Part shown: one piece after another, positions 33,329 to 41,664 of the stretch
Numbering within the stretch: the stretch's first letter is position 1
Layout: each line of letters starts with the position of its first letter
Assembly: GCA_964647255.1 (NCBI GenBank)
Contig: CAZYGI010000012.1
Coordinates: 1-64,000, forward strand
From: CAWJEL01 sp964647255
GTDB taxonomy: Bacteria; Chloroflexota; Anaerolineae; CG2-30-64-16
DNA: 64,000 bases
Direction of reading: 5' to 3'
Made by a program: the position numbers and the translations under genes
Notes under the pieces: generated by a model
The model's input: the letters and a program-made list of their open reading frames with translations, nothing else
What the model was told of the DNA's origin: nothing
Databases searched by the model: none

Positions 33329-33348
33329 GCCGACGAGGTTTCGTCGGC
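33329..33348 (-). terminator. Intrinsic terminator of rpmB
   Basis: GCCGACGA (33329-33336) and TCGTCGGC (33341-33348) form an 8-bp stem. On the minus strand it is followed by TGTTTGCTTTTT, a good U-rich tail, placing the end of the rpmB transcript about 50 bases after its stop. Confidence 0.85.
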
Positions 33349-33377
33349 CGCATGCCTGGATCGGGCTATGATGATGA

Positions 33378-33560
33378 TTAGGCAGCCTTCTGCATGGTCT
33401 TGATGCACTTGGCGCAGATGAACACCCGCCGCTCGACGCCGTCGGCCACCAACCGCTTGTGCTGGATGTTGGAATTCCAGCGGCGCTTGGTATGGCGCAT
33501 CGAATGGCTGACGTTATGCCCGAACTGCGGCCCTTTGCCGCAAACATCGCACTTTGCCAT
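33378..33560 (-). CDS. rpmB: 50S ribosomal protein L28
   Basis: A 60-residue basic protein of the large subunit. It has the zinc-ribbon cysteines (CDVCGKGP near the N-terminus and CAKC near the C-terminus) of the Cys-containing form and the NSNIQHKRL core. The ATG at 33560 is preceded by GAGGGGG; an upstream in-frame extension to 33650 runs across the promoter and is not coding. It is a single-gene unit with its own promoter and terminator. Confidence 0.96.
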   Translation of the reverse strand: MAKCDVCGKGPQFGHNVSHSMRHTKRRWNSNIQHKRLVADGVERRVFICAKCIKTMQKAA

Positions 33561-33638
33561 CTGAGTCCCCCTCGTAAACGCTCTAAGTCTGTACAAATGA
33601 CAACCGAGCCATACGAGGGCCCGGCCACAGACTGATAG

Positions 33639-33667
33639 ATAGTACCACAAGGGACGGATTCCTGCAA
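33639..33667 (-). promoter_or_regulatory. Promoter of rpmB
   Basis: On the minus strand TTGCAG (33662-33667) and TACTAT (33639-33644) are separated by 17 bp, a good sigma-70-type promoter. The transcription start near 33632 gives a leader of about 70 bases. Confidence 0.7.
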
Positions 33668-33697
33668 AACCGGTGCATATCTTCTACAGGAGACCGT

Positions 33698-34060
33698 ATG
33701 ATTGATGAAAAGACACGCGGGCGGATCGAGATTTCGCCCCATGCCATCGCCGCGATCGCCGGAGAAGCTGTATTACACTGCTACGGTGTGGTTGGCGTGG
33801 CCAGCAAAAACCTGATCGGTGGGATCGCCGACCTGCTCCAGCCCGACCGTTGGGGGCGCGGGGTGGACGTCCAGGTGCGGGACGGGCAGGTGGCCGTTGA
33901 TCTCTACGTCGTCATTCAGTATGGCACGCGCATCTCAGAGGTCGCACACAGCGTGATGCACCAGGTGAAGTACGCCCTGGAGCAAGCGCTGGGTGTTCCT
34001 GTGGCCGAAGTTAACGTCCACGTGCAGGGCCTGCGGATGTTGAACGATCAGGGAAAGTAA
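33698..34060 (+). CDS. Asp23/Gls24 family envelope-stress protein
   Basis: A 120-residue protein of the Asp23 (DUF322) family. Typical segments are GRIEISPHAIAAIAGEAVLHCYGVVG and the C-terminal VPVAEVNVHVQGLRM. Family members are abundant cytoplasmic or membrane-associated proteins linked to envelope stress in Gram-positive bacteria; the molecular role is unsettled. AGGAG precedes the ATG. A hairpin at 34066-34094 follows, and FakA comes next, the same neighbour order as in Firmicutes (asp23-like gene then fakA). A second family member lies at 43389-43730. Confidence 0.92.
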   Translation: MIDEKTRGRIEISPHAIAAIAGEAVLHCYGVVGVASKNLIGGIADLLQPDRWGRGVDVQVRDGQVAVDLYVVIQYGTRISEVAHSVMHQVKYALEQALGVPVAEVNVHVQGLRMLNDQGK

Positions 34061-34065
34061 GCACT

Positions 34066-34094
34066 GGCGATCGTTGGCACGGTCAACGATCGCC
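34066..34094. terminator. Hairpin after the Asp23 gene
   Basis: Perfect 11-bp arms GGCGATCGTTG (34066-34076) and CAACGATCGCC (34084-34094) enclose 7 bases, 5 bases after the stop. There is no T-run, so it may attenuate rather than fully stop transcription toward fakA. Confidence 0.65.
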
Positions 34095-34255
34095 GGGCCG
34101 GCCAACGCGCCGATTCTCGAAAAACGGCTAAACACCCGGCGGTTTGGAACCCACATCTGCTGCGCGACCGAATCATTTCATGGGGTCTGCCGGCAGATGT
34201 TAGGGGCTGTATTTCATTGTTCGGTCTATCACGTTTTTATTGGAGGACTTATCAC

Positions 34256-36007
34256 TTGGCAGCACTACCTTCGCCTGCAGCGCGCAGCGAAACCGGCCAG
34301 GAACTCAGCGGCCAGCCCATCGTGATCCTGGACGCCGTTGGTCTGCGCGACCTGCTAAATGCTGGCCTCACCTGGCTGGATCGCCATCACGAGATCGTCA
34401 ATGCGCTCAACGTGTTCCCCGTTCCCGATGGGGACACCGGCACCAATATGTTGCTGACGATGAGGTCGGCGTGCGGGGAGTCAACCGATAGCGACCTTCC
34501 CAGCGCAGGCGCGGTTGCCAAGGCTGCTGCGCACGGCGCACTGATGGGCGCGCGCGGCAACTCCGGCGTCATCCTGTCGCAGATCCTGCGCGGCATCTCG
34601 CGCAGCATGGGCGATCACTCGGTGGTCACCGGTCCGCAGTTCGCCGCTGCGCTTGCCGAAGGCAGCCGCATCGCCTACAAAGGCGTCAACCGGCCAGTGG
34701 AAGGGACGATCCTGACAGTGGCGCGCGAGGCCGCCGCCGCCGCCGAAAGCGCCGCCACCCTGGACAGCGATCTGCGCTTCATCCTTGCCCGCACGGTCCG
34801 CGCGGCGGATGAGGCAGTAGTGAACACCCCCAATCAATTACCCGTGCTCAAACAGGCAGGCAAAGTGGACAGCGGCGGCAAAGGCTTCTTCTATATCCTG
34901 GAAGGGATGTACCGCGCACTGACCGGCCAGAAGGCCGAAGGCGAAGGGCCGGCGCCGGCCGCCCCGGAAGCGATCGCCGCACCGAAACCCGTCAAAGGCA
35001 ATCGGGAATTGCCCGCCCCGGTCTACGGCTTCGATGTACAGTTCCTTGTCGAAGGGAAGAACCTCGACGTTCCGGCCATCCGCCAGCACATCACAGCGAT
35101 GGGAGACTGCCCGCTGGTGGAGGGCGACGAAACCCTGGTCAAAGTCCATGTGCACGTGCCTGACCCCGGCGTGGCGCTGACCTATGCCATCAGCCTGGGG
35201 TTTGTCACGGACGTTGTGGTCGAAAACATGGACGACATGCAGATCCCCGACATGCCGCCCGGGTTCGATCCGGTCCCGCCGCGCTTCGAGGAGGTGCCCG
35301 GCGCGGCTGCCTCGAGGGGGGCGGAGGAAATCGGCCCCGTCGAGGGCATCGGCCTGGTGGCTGTAGTTCCAGGCGCCGGACTGGCGGGCGTTTTCCGCAG
35401 CCTCGGCACCCATGTCGTCGTCTCCGGCGGACAAACGATGAATCCGAGCACGGCCGATCTGCTGGACGCGATCCGCAGGCTGCCGGTTCATGAAGTGATC
35501 CTGCTGCCAAACAACAGCAACATCCTGATGGCCGCCCAGCAAGCCCAAGCGGTGGCCGCCACCGAAGGCAAAGCGGTGCGCGTGGTGCCCAGCAAGAGCC
35601 TGCCCCAGGGCATCAGCGCGCTGCTGGCCTTGAACCCGCACAGCGGCCTGGAGCACAACGCAGCCGCAATGACCGCCGCCCTGGGGCATGTGCAAACCGG
35701 CGAAGTCACCCGGGCGGTGCAAGACGCGCACTTCGACGGGATTCAGGTGCACGTCGGGGACTTCATCGGCCTGCTGAATGATACCCTCACGGCAACCGGC
35801 CCGACCGCGACGGCAGTGGTGCAGCAGCTCCTTGAACAAGTCAATGCGGCCGAGTTAGAAGTGATCACGCTCTACTACGGCGAGCCGGTGAGCACCGATG
35901 AGGCGCAAGCGCTGCGGGACGCGCTCCAGGAGCACTATCCCGACCAGGAAATCGAGGCCGTGGACGGTGGCCAGCCGTTCTATCACTATATCATTTCCGC
36001 GGAATAA
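34256..36007 (+). CDS. fakA: Fatty acid kinase FakA-like protein (DhaL/DAK2 domain)
   Basis: A 583-residue protein. The N-terminal DhaL domain has the Mg-ATP motif NVFPVPDGDTGTNM with its Asp cluster and GARGNSGVILSQ; the C-terminal part resembles the FakA/YloV tail (VHVPDPGVALTYAI, LPNNSNILMAAQQA). FakA phosphorylates fatty acids presented by a FakB (DegV-type) protein, feeding phospholipid synthesis. TTG 34256 is preferred because GGAGG (34242-34246) is well spaced for it. The next gene is a DegV protein 11 bases downstream, making a kinase plus lipid-carrier pair likely. Confidence 0.9.
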   Translation: MAALPSPAARSETGQELSGQPIVILDAVGLRDLLNAGLTWLDRHHEIVNALNVFPVPDGDTGTNMLLTMRSACGESTDSDLPSAGAVAKAAAHGALMGARGNSGVILSQILRGISRSMGDHSVVTGPQFAAALAEGSRIAYKGVNRPVEGTILTVAREAAAAAESAATLDSDLRFILARTVRAADEAVVNTPNQLPVLKQAGKVDSGGKGFFYILEGMYRALTGQKAEGEGPAPAAPEAIAAPKPVKGNRELPAPVYGFDVQFLVEGKNLDVPAIRQHITAMGDCPLVEGDETLVKVHVHVPDPGVALTYAISLGFVTDVVVENMDDMQIPDMPPGFDPVPPRFEEVPGAAASRGAEEIGPVEGIGLVAVVPGAGLAGVFRSLGTHVVVSGGQTMNPSTADLLDAIRRLPVHEVILLPNNSNILMAAQQAQAVAATEGKAVRVVPSKSLPQGISALLALNPHSGLEHNAAAMTAALGHVQTGEVTRAVQDAHFDGIQVHVGDFIGLLNDTLTATGPTATAVVQQLLEQVNAAELEVITLYYGEPVSTDEAQALRDALQEHYPDQEIEAVDGGQPFYHYIISAE

Positions 36008-36018
36008 GAGGCGACACC

Positions 36019-36867
36019 GTGCCACCCGTCAAAATAGTCACCGATAGCAGCGCACATTTGTCCGACCCGAACCTTGTGGCTGAGTTGGGCATCGAAGTCA
36101 TCCCGCTCACCGTGCGCATCGGCGGGCAGACCTACCCGGAGCGGATCAACCAGTTCGACGAGACGTTCTTCAAGAAGCAGGCCCAGAACCCCAAGCTCGT
36201 ATCGGTCGAACCGCCGGCCTTGGGGCAGGTGCAGGCCCTGTTCAAGCGGCTCGGCCAGATGACCGACAGCGTCGTCTGCATTCATACGTCCAGCGCCCTG
36301 CATGATGTGGCGGAAGTGGCGCGCCAGGCGGCGCTCAGCTTCATGGGACGGCAGCGCATCGTGGTCCTCGACACACTGACCGCCTCCGCCGGGGTCGGGG
36401 TCATCGTCGAGGCGGCAGCCAGAGCTGCGGCCGCCGGCGCGACGCAGGCGGAGGTCGTGAAGATTGTGCGCGGCATGATCCCGCACCTCTACGCCCTCTT
36501 CCTCTCGGACAGCCTCGAATATCTGGAAGCCTGGGGCCGGCTGGGGCCGGCGCAGACGATGCTCGGCACCATGCTGAACCTCAAACCGATCACGATGATG
36601 GAAGATGGCGACTTGATCCCTATCGAAAAAGTGCGCACCTATAACCGCGCCGTGGACAAGTTGCACGATTTCACAGTCGAATTTCCGCACATTGAGCAAC
36701 TCTACCTGGTGCACAACGGCTTCGAGACCGAGGCCGCGCAGTTGCTTGAACAACTTGAGCTCGCCTTTCCCAACCATGACTTCCCGGTCATCGGCTACCC
36801 GCCTTCGTTGGCCGTCCATATCGGCCCCCGCGGCCTGGGCGTGATCGTCTATGAAGGGACGGATTAG
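36019..36867 (+). CDS. DegV/FakB family fatty-acid-binding protein
   Basis: A 282-residue DegV protein with GTG start. The N-terminal KIVTDSSAHLSD, the SVEPPALGQVQALF segment, the HTSSALHDV loop and DTLTASAGVGVIVE (close to the family DSxxxSxGxG motif) are the family hallmarks. Such proteins hold one fatty acid in a deep pocket and hand it to FakA. Its position 11 bases after the FakA-like gene supports this role; chain-length preference cannot be read from sequence. Confidence 0.92.
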   Translation: MPPVKIVTDSSAHLSDPNLVAELGIEVIPLTVRIGGQTYPERINQFDETFFKKQAQNPKLVSVEPPALGQVQALFKRLGQMTDSVVCIHTSSALHDVAEVARQAALSFMGRQRIVVLDTLTASAGVGVIVEAAARAAAAGATQAEVVKIVRGMIPHLYALFLSDSLEYLEAWGRLGPAQTMLGTMLNLKPITMMEDGDLIPIEKVRTYNRAVDKLHDFTVEFPHIEQLYLVHNGFETEAAQLLEQLELAFPNHDFPVIGYPPSLAVHIGPRGLGVIVYEGTD

Positions 36868-36881
36868 CCGCATAACACCTT

Positions 36882-39632
36882 ATGTCAGATAACGCCATCT
36901 CCCGCCTCCTGAAGGTCCTGGCCCTGGAAAAGAAACAGGGCTGTCGCAATAAAGCCGTGATCGGCGGCCTGGACAAGTTCGTCAGCCGCTGGGAACCCGC
37001 CGCGCGCGCTGAGACCAACAGCCCCGCGGCGATCAATGAAATCGTTGCGCTGCTCCTGGGCTATCCGACCCTCGAAGACACCACCGCTCGCGCTCGCATC
37101 CTGGATCTGGTGATCCGGCGCGCGTTGGAACTGTCCGGGGAAAACGCCGCGCCGTCTTCGGCACCGGTTGTCCCGGAAAACCCGGTGCCGACGCCCGGCG
37201 CTGACGAACGGCTGCGCGAACGGGAGCCGCTCGCGCCGGTCGTAAGCAAGCCAATGGGTGCCGCGCTGGCGGACATCGCTGTACCGCCGCCCCTGCATCC
37301 GCACGTGACGAAGCCCAGCGCTCCGTCCGAAATCCGGCCCGCGGCACCGCTCCCCGCGTCGATCGAGCCGCGCGCGACCGCCGCCCCAGCGCCCACGCCG
37401 GTCCCCGCCGAAACGCGGCCCTCAACCCCGCCCGCGCCCAAGCCAACCGCCGAGCCGCGCATGGCGCCGCCCGCCGATCAGCGGTCGGTCCCCGCTGAGC
37501 GACAACTACCGGAACGCGAGCCGGGCCGTGCAGCCATCGCCCCAGCGCCGCGGCCCACGGCGCCCGGCTTCGGCCTGGAAGCGCCCGTCATTCGTCTGCC
37601 CGGCGTCGGACCAAGCTATGCGCAGAAGCTGGGCAAACTCGGTGTCCACACCGTGCGCGACCTGCTGTACCTGCTCCCGCATCGCTACGACGACTTCACA
37701 CAGCTGCGCACGATTGACAAACTCAAATGGGGCGAAGAAGTGACGGTCATCGGCACGGTGTGGAGCCTCAAGACGCGCATCATCGGCGATGATCGCCAGA
37801 TGGTGACCGCTGTCGTCGGGGACGGCACGGGCGAGATGCAGATGACCTGGTTTAATCCTTATGTCGAGCGTCGTCTACGCACGGGCTACGCCTACGCCTT
37901 CAGCGGCAAAGTTGACGCCTTCCGCAACTACCTCGTCATCCGCAACCCGGAATTCGAGCCGTTGGATCGCAACCAACTCAGCACCGGCCGCCTGGCGCCC
38001 GTGTACCCGCTGACCGAGGGGCTCACCATCCAGTGGCTGCGTGGGACGATCAAGCATGCGGTGGACGCGTTCGCCGACCAGGCGCCGGATTTCCTGCCGG
38101 AAGCGATCCGGAACGACGCCGGGCTGCTGCCGTTGAGCCGGGCGCTGACTCAAATTCACTTCCCGGACAGCCACGAGGCGTTGGCCGCGGCCCATCGCCG
38201 CCTGAGCTTCGATGAGCTCTTTGTGCTGCAATTGGGCGTGTTGGCCTCCCGGCAGCAATTCCGCAGCGCGGCAGCCAGGCCGCTGCAGACCGACCCGGAC
38301 ACCCTGGCGCCGTTCCTGGCAGTCTTGCCGTTCGCCATGACCGCGGCGCAACGCCGCGCCCTGGAGGGCATCACTGCCGATCTGCGCGACAGCCACCCGA
38401 TGAGCCGCATGCTCCAGGGCGATGTCGGTTCCGGCAAGACCGCGGTGGCCGCGGCCGCGTTGTGGGCCGCGGTCGCAAACGGCACACAGGGCGCGATCAT
38501 GGCGCCGACCGAAATCCTGGCGGAACAACACGCGCGGGCTTTTGGCCGGATGTTCGAGGGGCTGACGCATCCGCTGTTGAATCGGCCGGTGCGCGTGGCC
38601 CTGCTGACAGGCAGCCAACGCACCGGGGAGCGGGCCGAGGCGCTGGCTGCGCTGGCGGCAGGCGAGGCCGATATCGCGATCGGCACCCATGCACTGATCC
38701 AGGAGAGCGTCGCTTTCCGCGAGCTGACCGTCGCGGTGGTGGACGAACAGCACCGCTTCGGCGTCGAGCAGCGCGCGGCGCTGCGCCAAAAGGGCCTCCA
38801 GCCGCACATGCTGGTGATGAGCGCCACACCGATCCCGCGCTCGCTTGCACTGACGATCTACGGCGATCTCGACATCTCGGTGATTGATGAAATGCCCGCC
38901 GGTCGCACGCCGATCAAGACCAAATGGCTCGCCTCGAGCCAGCGCGAGCGCGCCTACGATTTCATCCGGCGGCAGGTGGCCGAGGGACGCCAGGCGTTCA
39001 TCATCTACCCGCTGGTGGAAGAGTCCACCGCCAGCGATGCCAAAGCCGCCGTTGAGGAGCACGCCCGGCTTTCGGCCGGGGTCTTCCCGCAGCTGCGCGT
39101 CGGTCTCTTGCATGGCCGGATGCGCGGCGACGAAAAAGAACGTACGATGCGCGCGTTCGGTGCGCATGATCTGGACATCCTGGTCGCCACCTCGGTGGTG
39201 GAAGTTGGCATTGATGTGCCAAATGCCACCGTGATCGTCATCGAAGGCGCAGAACGCTTCGGGCTGGCGCAGCTGCACCAGTTCCGCGGCCGCGTCGGCC
39301 GGGGGGCGTTCCCCTCCTACTGCATCCTGATCTCGGACGCCGCCGAAGGTGAGAGCGTCAAACGGCTGCAGGCGCTCGAAGGAAGCGCCGACGGCTTCGC
39401 GCTGGCGCAGATTGATCTCGAGCTGCGCGGCCCCGGCGACTTCTTCGGCACGCGCCAGAGCGGGCTGCCGCCCCTCCAGGCTGCTACGTTGGGCGACCTG
39501 CGAACGCTTGAAGAGGCCCGGGCCGCGGCGCAACGGCTGTTCGCGGCCGATCCGACGCTGAGCCAACCCGAGCACCAAGCCCTGGCCGCGCACGTGGCAG
39601 CCTTCTGGCAAGGCGCCGGCGACGTCAGTTGA
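36882..39632 (+). CDS. recG: ATP-dependent DNA helicase RecG with long N-terminal extension
   Basis: A 916-residue protein. Core RecG starts near 240: helix-hairpin-helix (LPGVGPSYAQKLGKLGVHT), OB-fold wedge, helicase domain 1 with Walker A QGDVGSGKTAVA (about 511-522) and DEQH box VVDEQHRFGVEQR, domain 2 with SVVEVGIDVPNAT, and the C-terminal GPGDFFGTRQSG motif. It remodels stalled forks and branched DNA. Before it lies a helical region (1-85; KKQGCRNKAVIGGLDKFV) and a Pro/Ala-rich linker (86-235). The gene follows degV by 14 bases without a clear ribosome binding site. Confidence 0.95.
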   Translation: MSDNAISRLLKVLALEKKQGCRNKAVIGGLDKFVSRWEPAARAETNSPAAINEIVALLLGYPTLEDTTARARILDLVIRRALELSGENAAPSSAPVVPENPVPTPGADERLREREPLAPVVSKPMGAALADIAVPPPLHPHVTKPSAPSEIRPAAPLPASIEPRATAAPAPTPVPAETRPSTPPAPKPTAEPRMAPPADQRSVPAERQLPEREPGRAAIAPAPRPTAPGFGLEAPVIRLPGVGPSYAQKLGKLGVHTVRDLLYLLPHRYDDFTQLRTIDKLKWGEEVTVIGTVWSLKTRIIGDDRQMVTAVVGDGTGEMQMTWFNPYVERRLRTGYAYAFSGKVDAFRNYLVIRNPEFEPLDRNQLSTGRLAPVYPLTEGLTIQWLRGTIKHAVDAFADQAPDFLPEAIRNDAGLLPLSRALTQIHFPDSHEALAAAHRRLSFDELFVLQLGVLASRQQFRSAAARPLQTDPDTLAPFLAVLPFAMTAAQRRALEGITADLRDSHPMSRMLQGDVGSGKTAVAAAALWAAVANGTQGAIMAPTEILAEQHARAFGRMFEGLTHPLLNRPVRVALLTGSQRTGERAEALAALAAGEADIAIGTHALIQESVAFRELTVAVVDEQHRFGVEQRAALRQKGLQPHMLVMSATPIPRSLALTIYGDLDISVIDEMPAGRTPIKTKWLASSQRERAYDFIRRQVAEGRQAFIIYPLVEESTASDAKAAVEEHARLSAGVFPQLRVGLLHGRMRGDEKERTMRAFGAHDLDILVATSVVEVGIDVPNATVIVIEGAERFGLAQLHQFRGRVGRGAFPSYCILISDAAEGESVKRLQALEGSADGFALAQIDLELRGPGDFFGTRQSGLPPLQAATLGDLRTLEEARAAAQRLFAADPTLSQPEHQALAAHVAAFWQGAGDVS

Positions 39633-39651
39633 TCCAAACACAGGAACAACC

Positions 39652-40179
39652 ATGATCCGAGCCCTTTACCCGGGAACATTCGACCCAATCCACAACGGCC
39701 ATGTGGACATCGCTGCCCGCGCGGCCAACCTGTTCGATGAATTGGTCATCGGCGTGTACGATAGCCCGCCGAAAAACATCACCTTCGACACACCGCAGCG
39801 CCTGGCTCTGGTGCGCGACGCCTTGCACCACTTGACCAATGTACGCGTGACGCCGTACACCGGGCTGACCGTCTCTTATGCCCACGAAATCGGCGCCTCG
39901 GTCATCGTGCGCGGGCTGCGCGCCATCTCGGACTTCGAGTTTGAATTCCAAATGTCGCTGACCAACAAAAAACTGGCGCCGGACATCGAGCTGGTGTGTT
40001 TCATGACCAGCCTTGAGTACGCCTACCTGAGCTCCTCGATCCTGAAGGAAGTCGCCATGCTCGGCGGAGATATCGCCGGCCTGGCCTCTGTGAGTGTCCA
40101 GACCGCGCTGCACACCCGCTTCGCCGGGCTAAACCGGGAAGCCCTGCGCACCGTGCCGCTGCGGACCTCGCGCGATTGA
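39652..40179 (+). CDS. coaD: Phosphopantetheine adenylyltransferase
   Basis: A 175-residue nucleotidyltransferase that makes dephospho-CoA from 4'-phosphopantetheine and ATP. The T/HxGH motif appears as PGTFDPIHNGHVD, and RGLRAISDFEFEFQM and YLSSSILKEVA are conserved. It is 10-15 residues longer than usual at the C-terminus. It lies 19 bases after recG, the common recG-coaD order. Confidence 0.96.
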   Translation: MIRALYPGTFDPIHNGHVDIAARAANLFDELVIGVYDSPPKNITFDTPQRLALVRDALHHLTNVRVTPYTGLTVSYAHEIGASVIVRGLRAISDFEFEFQMSLTNKKLAPDIELVCFMTSLEYAYLSSSILKEVAMLGGDIAGLASVSVQTALHTRFAGLNREALRTVPLRTSRD

Positions 40180-40229
40180 GCGAGCTTGGGATCGGCATTT
40201 CGTGATCATTAAAGGAGTACGCCGCCGTT

Positions 40230-40706
40230 ATGCAATCTCTGATTGATGAACTTGAGAACCTGATTAATACTGCCATGCGGATGCCGGTCGGCGGCAAATT
40301 GCTCATGGACGAGGCTGGCCTCCGGCGTCTGATTGCGGAGATGCGCGCCACCGCGCCCGATGAGCTCAAAGTCGGCCAGCGGATCGCGAGCGAGCGCGAG
40401 CGCATCCTGGCCGATGCCCGGGCCCAGGCGCGGCGCATCGTCGAAGAATCGCAGGCGCAGCTTAACGCCCGACTGGATGAGCAAGGCATCGTGCAAGCCG
40501 CCCGGCAGCGGGCGCGCGAAATCCAGGCGGACGCTGAACGCTCGGCGGCAGCCCTGCGCACAGACGCCGAACAATACGTCCTCAACCATTTTGCCAGCCT
40601 GGAAAGCCGGTTGATCCGCCTGCTGCGCGAGGTGCAGGCCGGCCAGCGCGCCCTCACTCAGCCGCCGGCCGAGGGCGAGGGGGGGCAGCGGCCGGGCGCA
40701 GCCTGA
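40230..40706 (+). CDS. Coiled-coil protein of the coaD-YceD neighbourhood
   Basis: A 158-residue soluble protein, mostly one long charged helix (RIASERERILADARAQARRI, ARQRAREIQADAERSAAAL), similar in appearance to ATP-synthase-b or DivIVA-like stalk proteins. AAAGGAG lies 12 bases before the ATG. Genes of this kind often sit between coaD and the yceD-rpmF pair in Chloroflexota and Firmicutes. Its function is unknown. Confidence 0.75.
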   Translation: MQSLIDELENLINTAMRMPVGGKLLMDEAGLRRLIAEMRATAPDELKVGQRIASERERILADARAQARRIVEESQAQLNARLDEQGIVQAARQRAREIQADAERSAAALRTDAEQYVLNHFASLESRLIRLLREVQAGQRALTQPPAEGEGGQRPGAA

Positions 40707-40726
40707 AGGGCCGCCAGGCCTCATTT

Positions 40727-40784
40727 TTGACAGGCCGTCTCCTCTCGCCTATAATAGCCGTCTGGCGCTGAGAGCGCCGTTTTT
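40727..40784 (+). promoter_or_regulatory. Consensus promoter followed at once by a terminator-like hairpin
   Basis: TTGACA (40727-40732) and TATAAT (40750-40755) with a 17-bp spacer match the sigma-70 consensus perfectly. Transcription would start near 40762. At 40764-40778 GGCGCT-GAG-AGCGCC forms a stem, followed by GTTTTT (40779-40784), so a terminator-like hairpin lies at the very 5' end of the yceD-rpmF transcript. It may end upstream transcripts, or act as a 5' stability element. Confidence 0.8.
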
Positions 40785-40808
40785 GCGCGTGGTTAGGACG
40801 GGTTCGCT

Positions 40809-41363
40809 GTGGTAGATAGTCTCAGATTCAATGTCGCTCAACTGCTCCGGGATCCGGTGGGGGCATCGCGCCGCGCCGAGGTCGAGCTCCGGTTGGGCGA
40901 GCTCGCGCCGAAAGAGCTGGGCGAGACCCCAGGCCTGGCCGATGCAACGCTGCGGGGCGCCGTTCGGCTGATGCACACCAACGCCGGAGTCCTGACCACC
41001 GGGAACTTCCGCACTGAGATCGTCGAGACCTGTGCGCGCTGCCTGGAGCCGGTCACCGTCCCGTTGGAGACCGATGTGGAAGAGGTTTTTGCCCCGACGG
41101 TGGACATCCTCACGGGCAAGAGCATCACGCCTGACGAAGAAGATCAGGCGTTGTGGATTGACGAGCACCATGTCTTGGACCTGAGCGAAGTGCTGCGCCA
41201 GGATGTGCTGATCGCCATACCGATTACGACCTTGTGTCGCGAGGACTGTCGCGGGCTTTGTCCGCGCTGCGGACAGAACCTCAACGCGGGAACGTGCACG
41301 TGTGAACCGGAGCCCGATCCACGTTGGGGACCGCTGCTGAATCTGCTGGAACAAGCCAACTAG
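40809..41363 (+). CDS. YceD family (DUF177) 23S rRNA accumulation protein
   Basis: A 184-residue protein with GTG start. It carries the conserved CxxC pair (TCARCLEPV) and the C-terminal CREDCRGLCPRCGQNLN segment with further cysteines, typical of DUF177. Family members affect 23S rRNA accumulation and nearly always precede rpmF, as here (30 bases). It is transcribed from the consensus promoter upstream. Confidence 0.92.
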   Translation: MVDSLRFNVAQLLRDPVGASRRAEVELRLGELAPKELGETPGLADATLRGAVRLMHTNAGVLTTGNFRTEIVETCARCLEPVTVPLETDVEEVFAPTVDILTGKSITPDEEDQALWIDEHHVLDLSEVLRQDVLIAIPITTLCREDCRGLCPRCGQNLNAGTCTCEPEPDPRWGPLLNLLEQAN

Positions 41364-41393
41364 TATCTTATCAGTTATAAGGAGTTTTCGACC

Positions 41394-41591
41394 GTGCCAC
41401 CTCAGCCAAAACGCAAACTTTCTAAGGGCCGCCGCGACCGCCGCCGCGCCCATGACGCACTCGCACCGCTCAACCTGGTGCGCTGCTCCAAGTGCGGCAG
41501 CATGCATCTTCCGCACCACGTGTGCCCCGATTGCGGCACCTATAACGGCGACACCGTCATCGAGATGGAAACCGAAAAGAAAAAAGAGTAA
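41394..41591 (+). CDS. rpmF: 50S ribosomal protein L32
   Basis: A 65-residue basic protein with GTG start. PKRKLSKGRRDRRRAHD and the two zinc-binding CxxC pairs (CSKCG, CPDCG) identify L32. It follows yceD as in most bacteria and precedes the fatty-acid genes fabD-fabG, a linkage that coordinates lipid and ribosome synthesis in many genomes. Confidence 0.97.
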   Translation: MPPQPKRKLSKGRRDRRRAHDALAPLNLVRCSKCGSMHLPHHVCPDCGTYNGDTVIEMETEKKKE

Positions 41592-41664
41592 GCGCCGACT
41601 CGACAAGAACTGAGGGGGGACCGGGGGCTGCCCGACGTCCCCTCTCTTGTCTATAGGAGCCATG

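Noticed and set aside
37875..39653. A 592-codon open frame on the minus strand opposite recG.
   Set aside because: It is an antisense shadow; RecG motifs on the plus strand are unambiguous.
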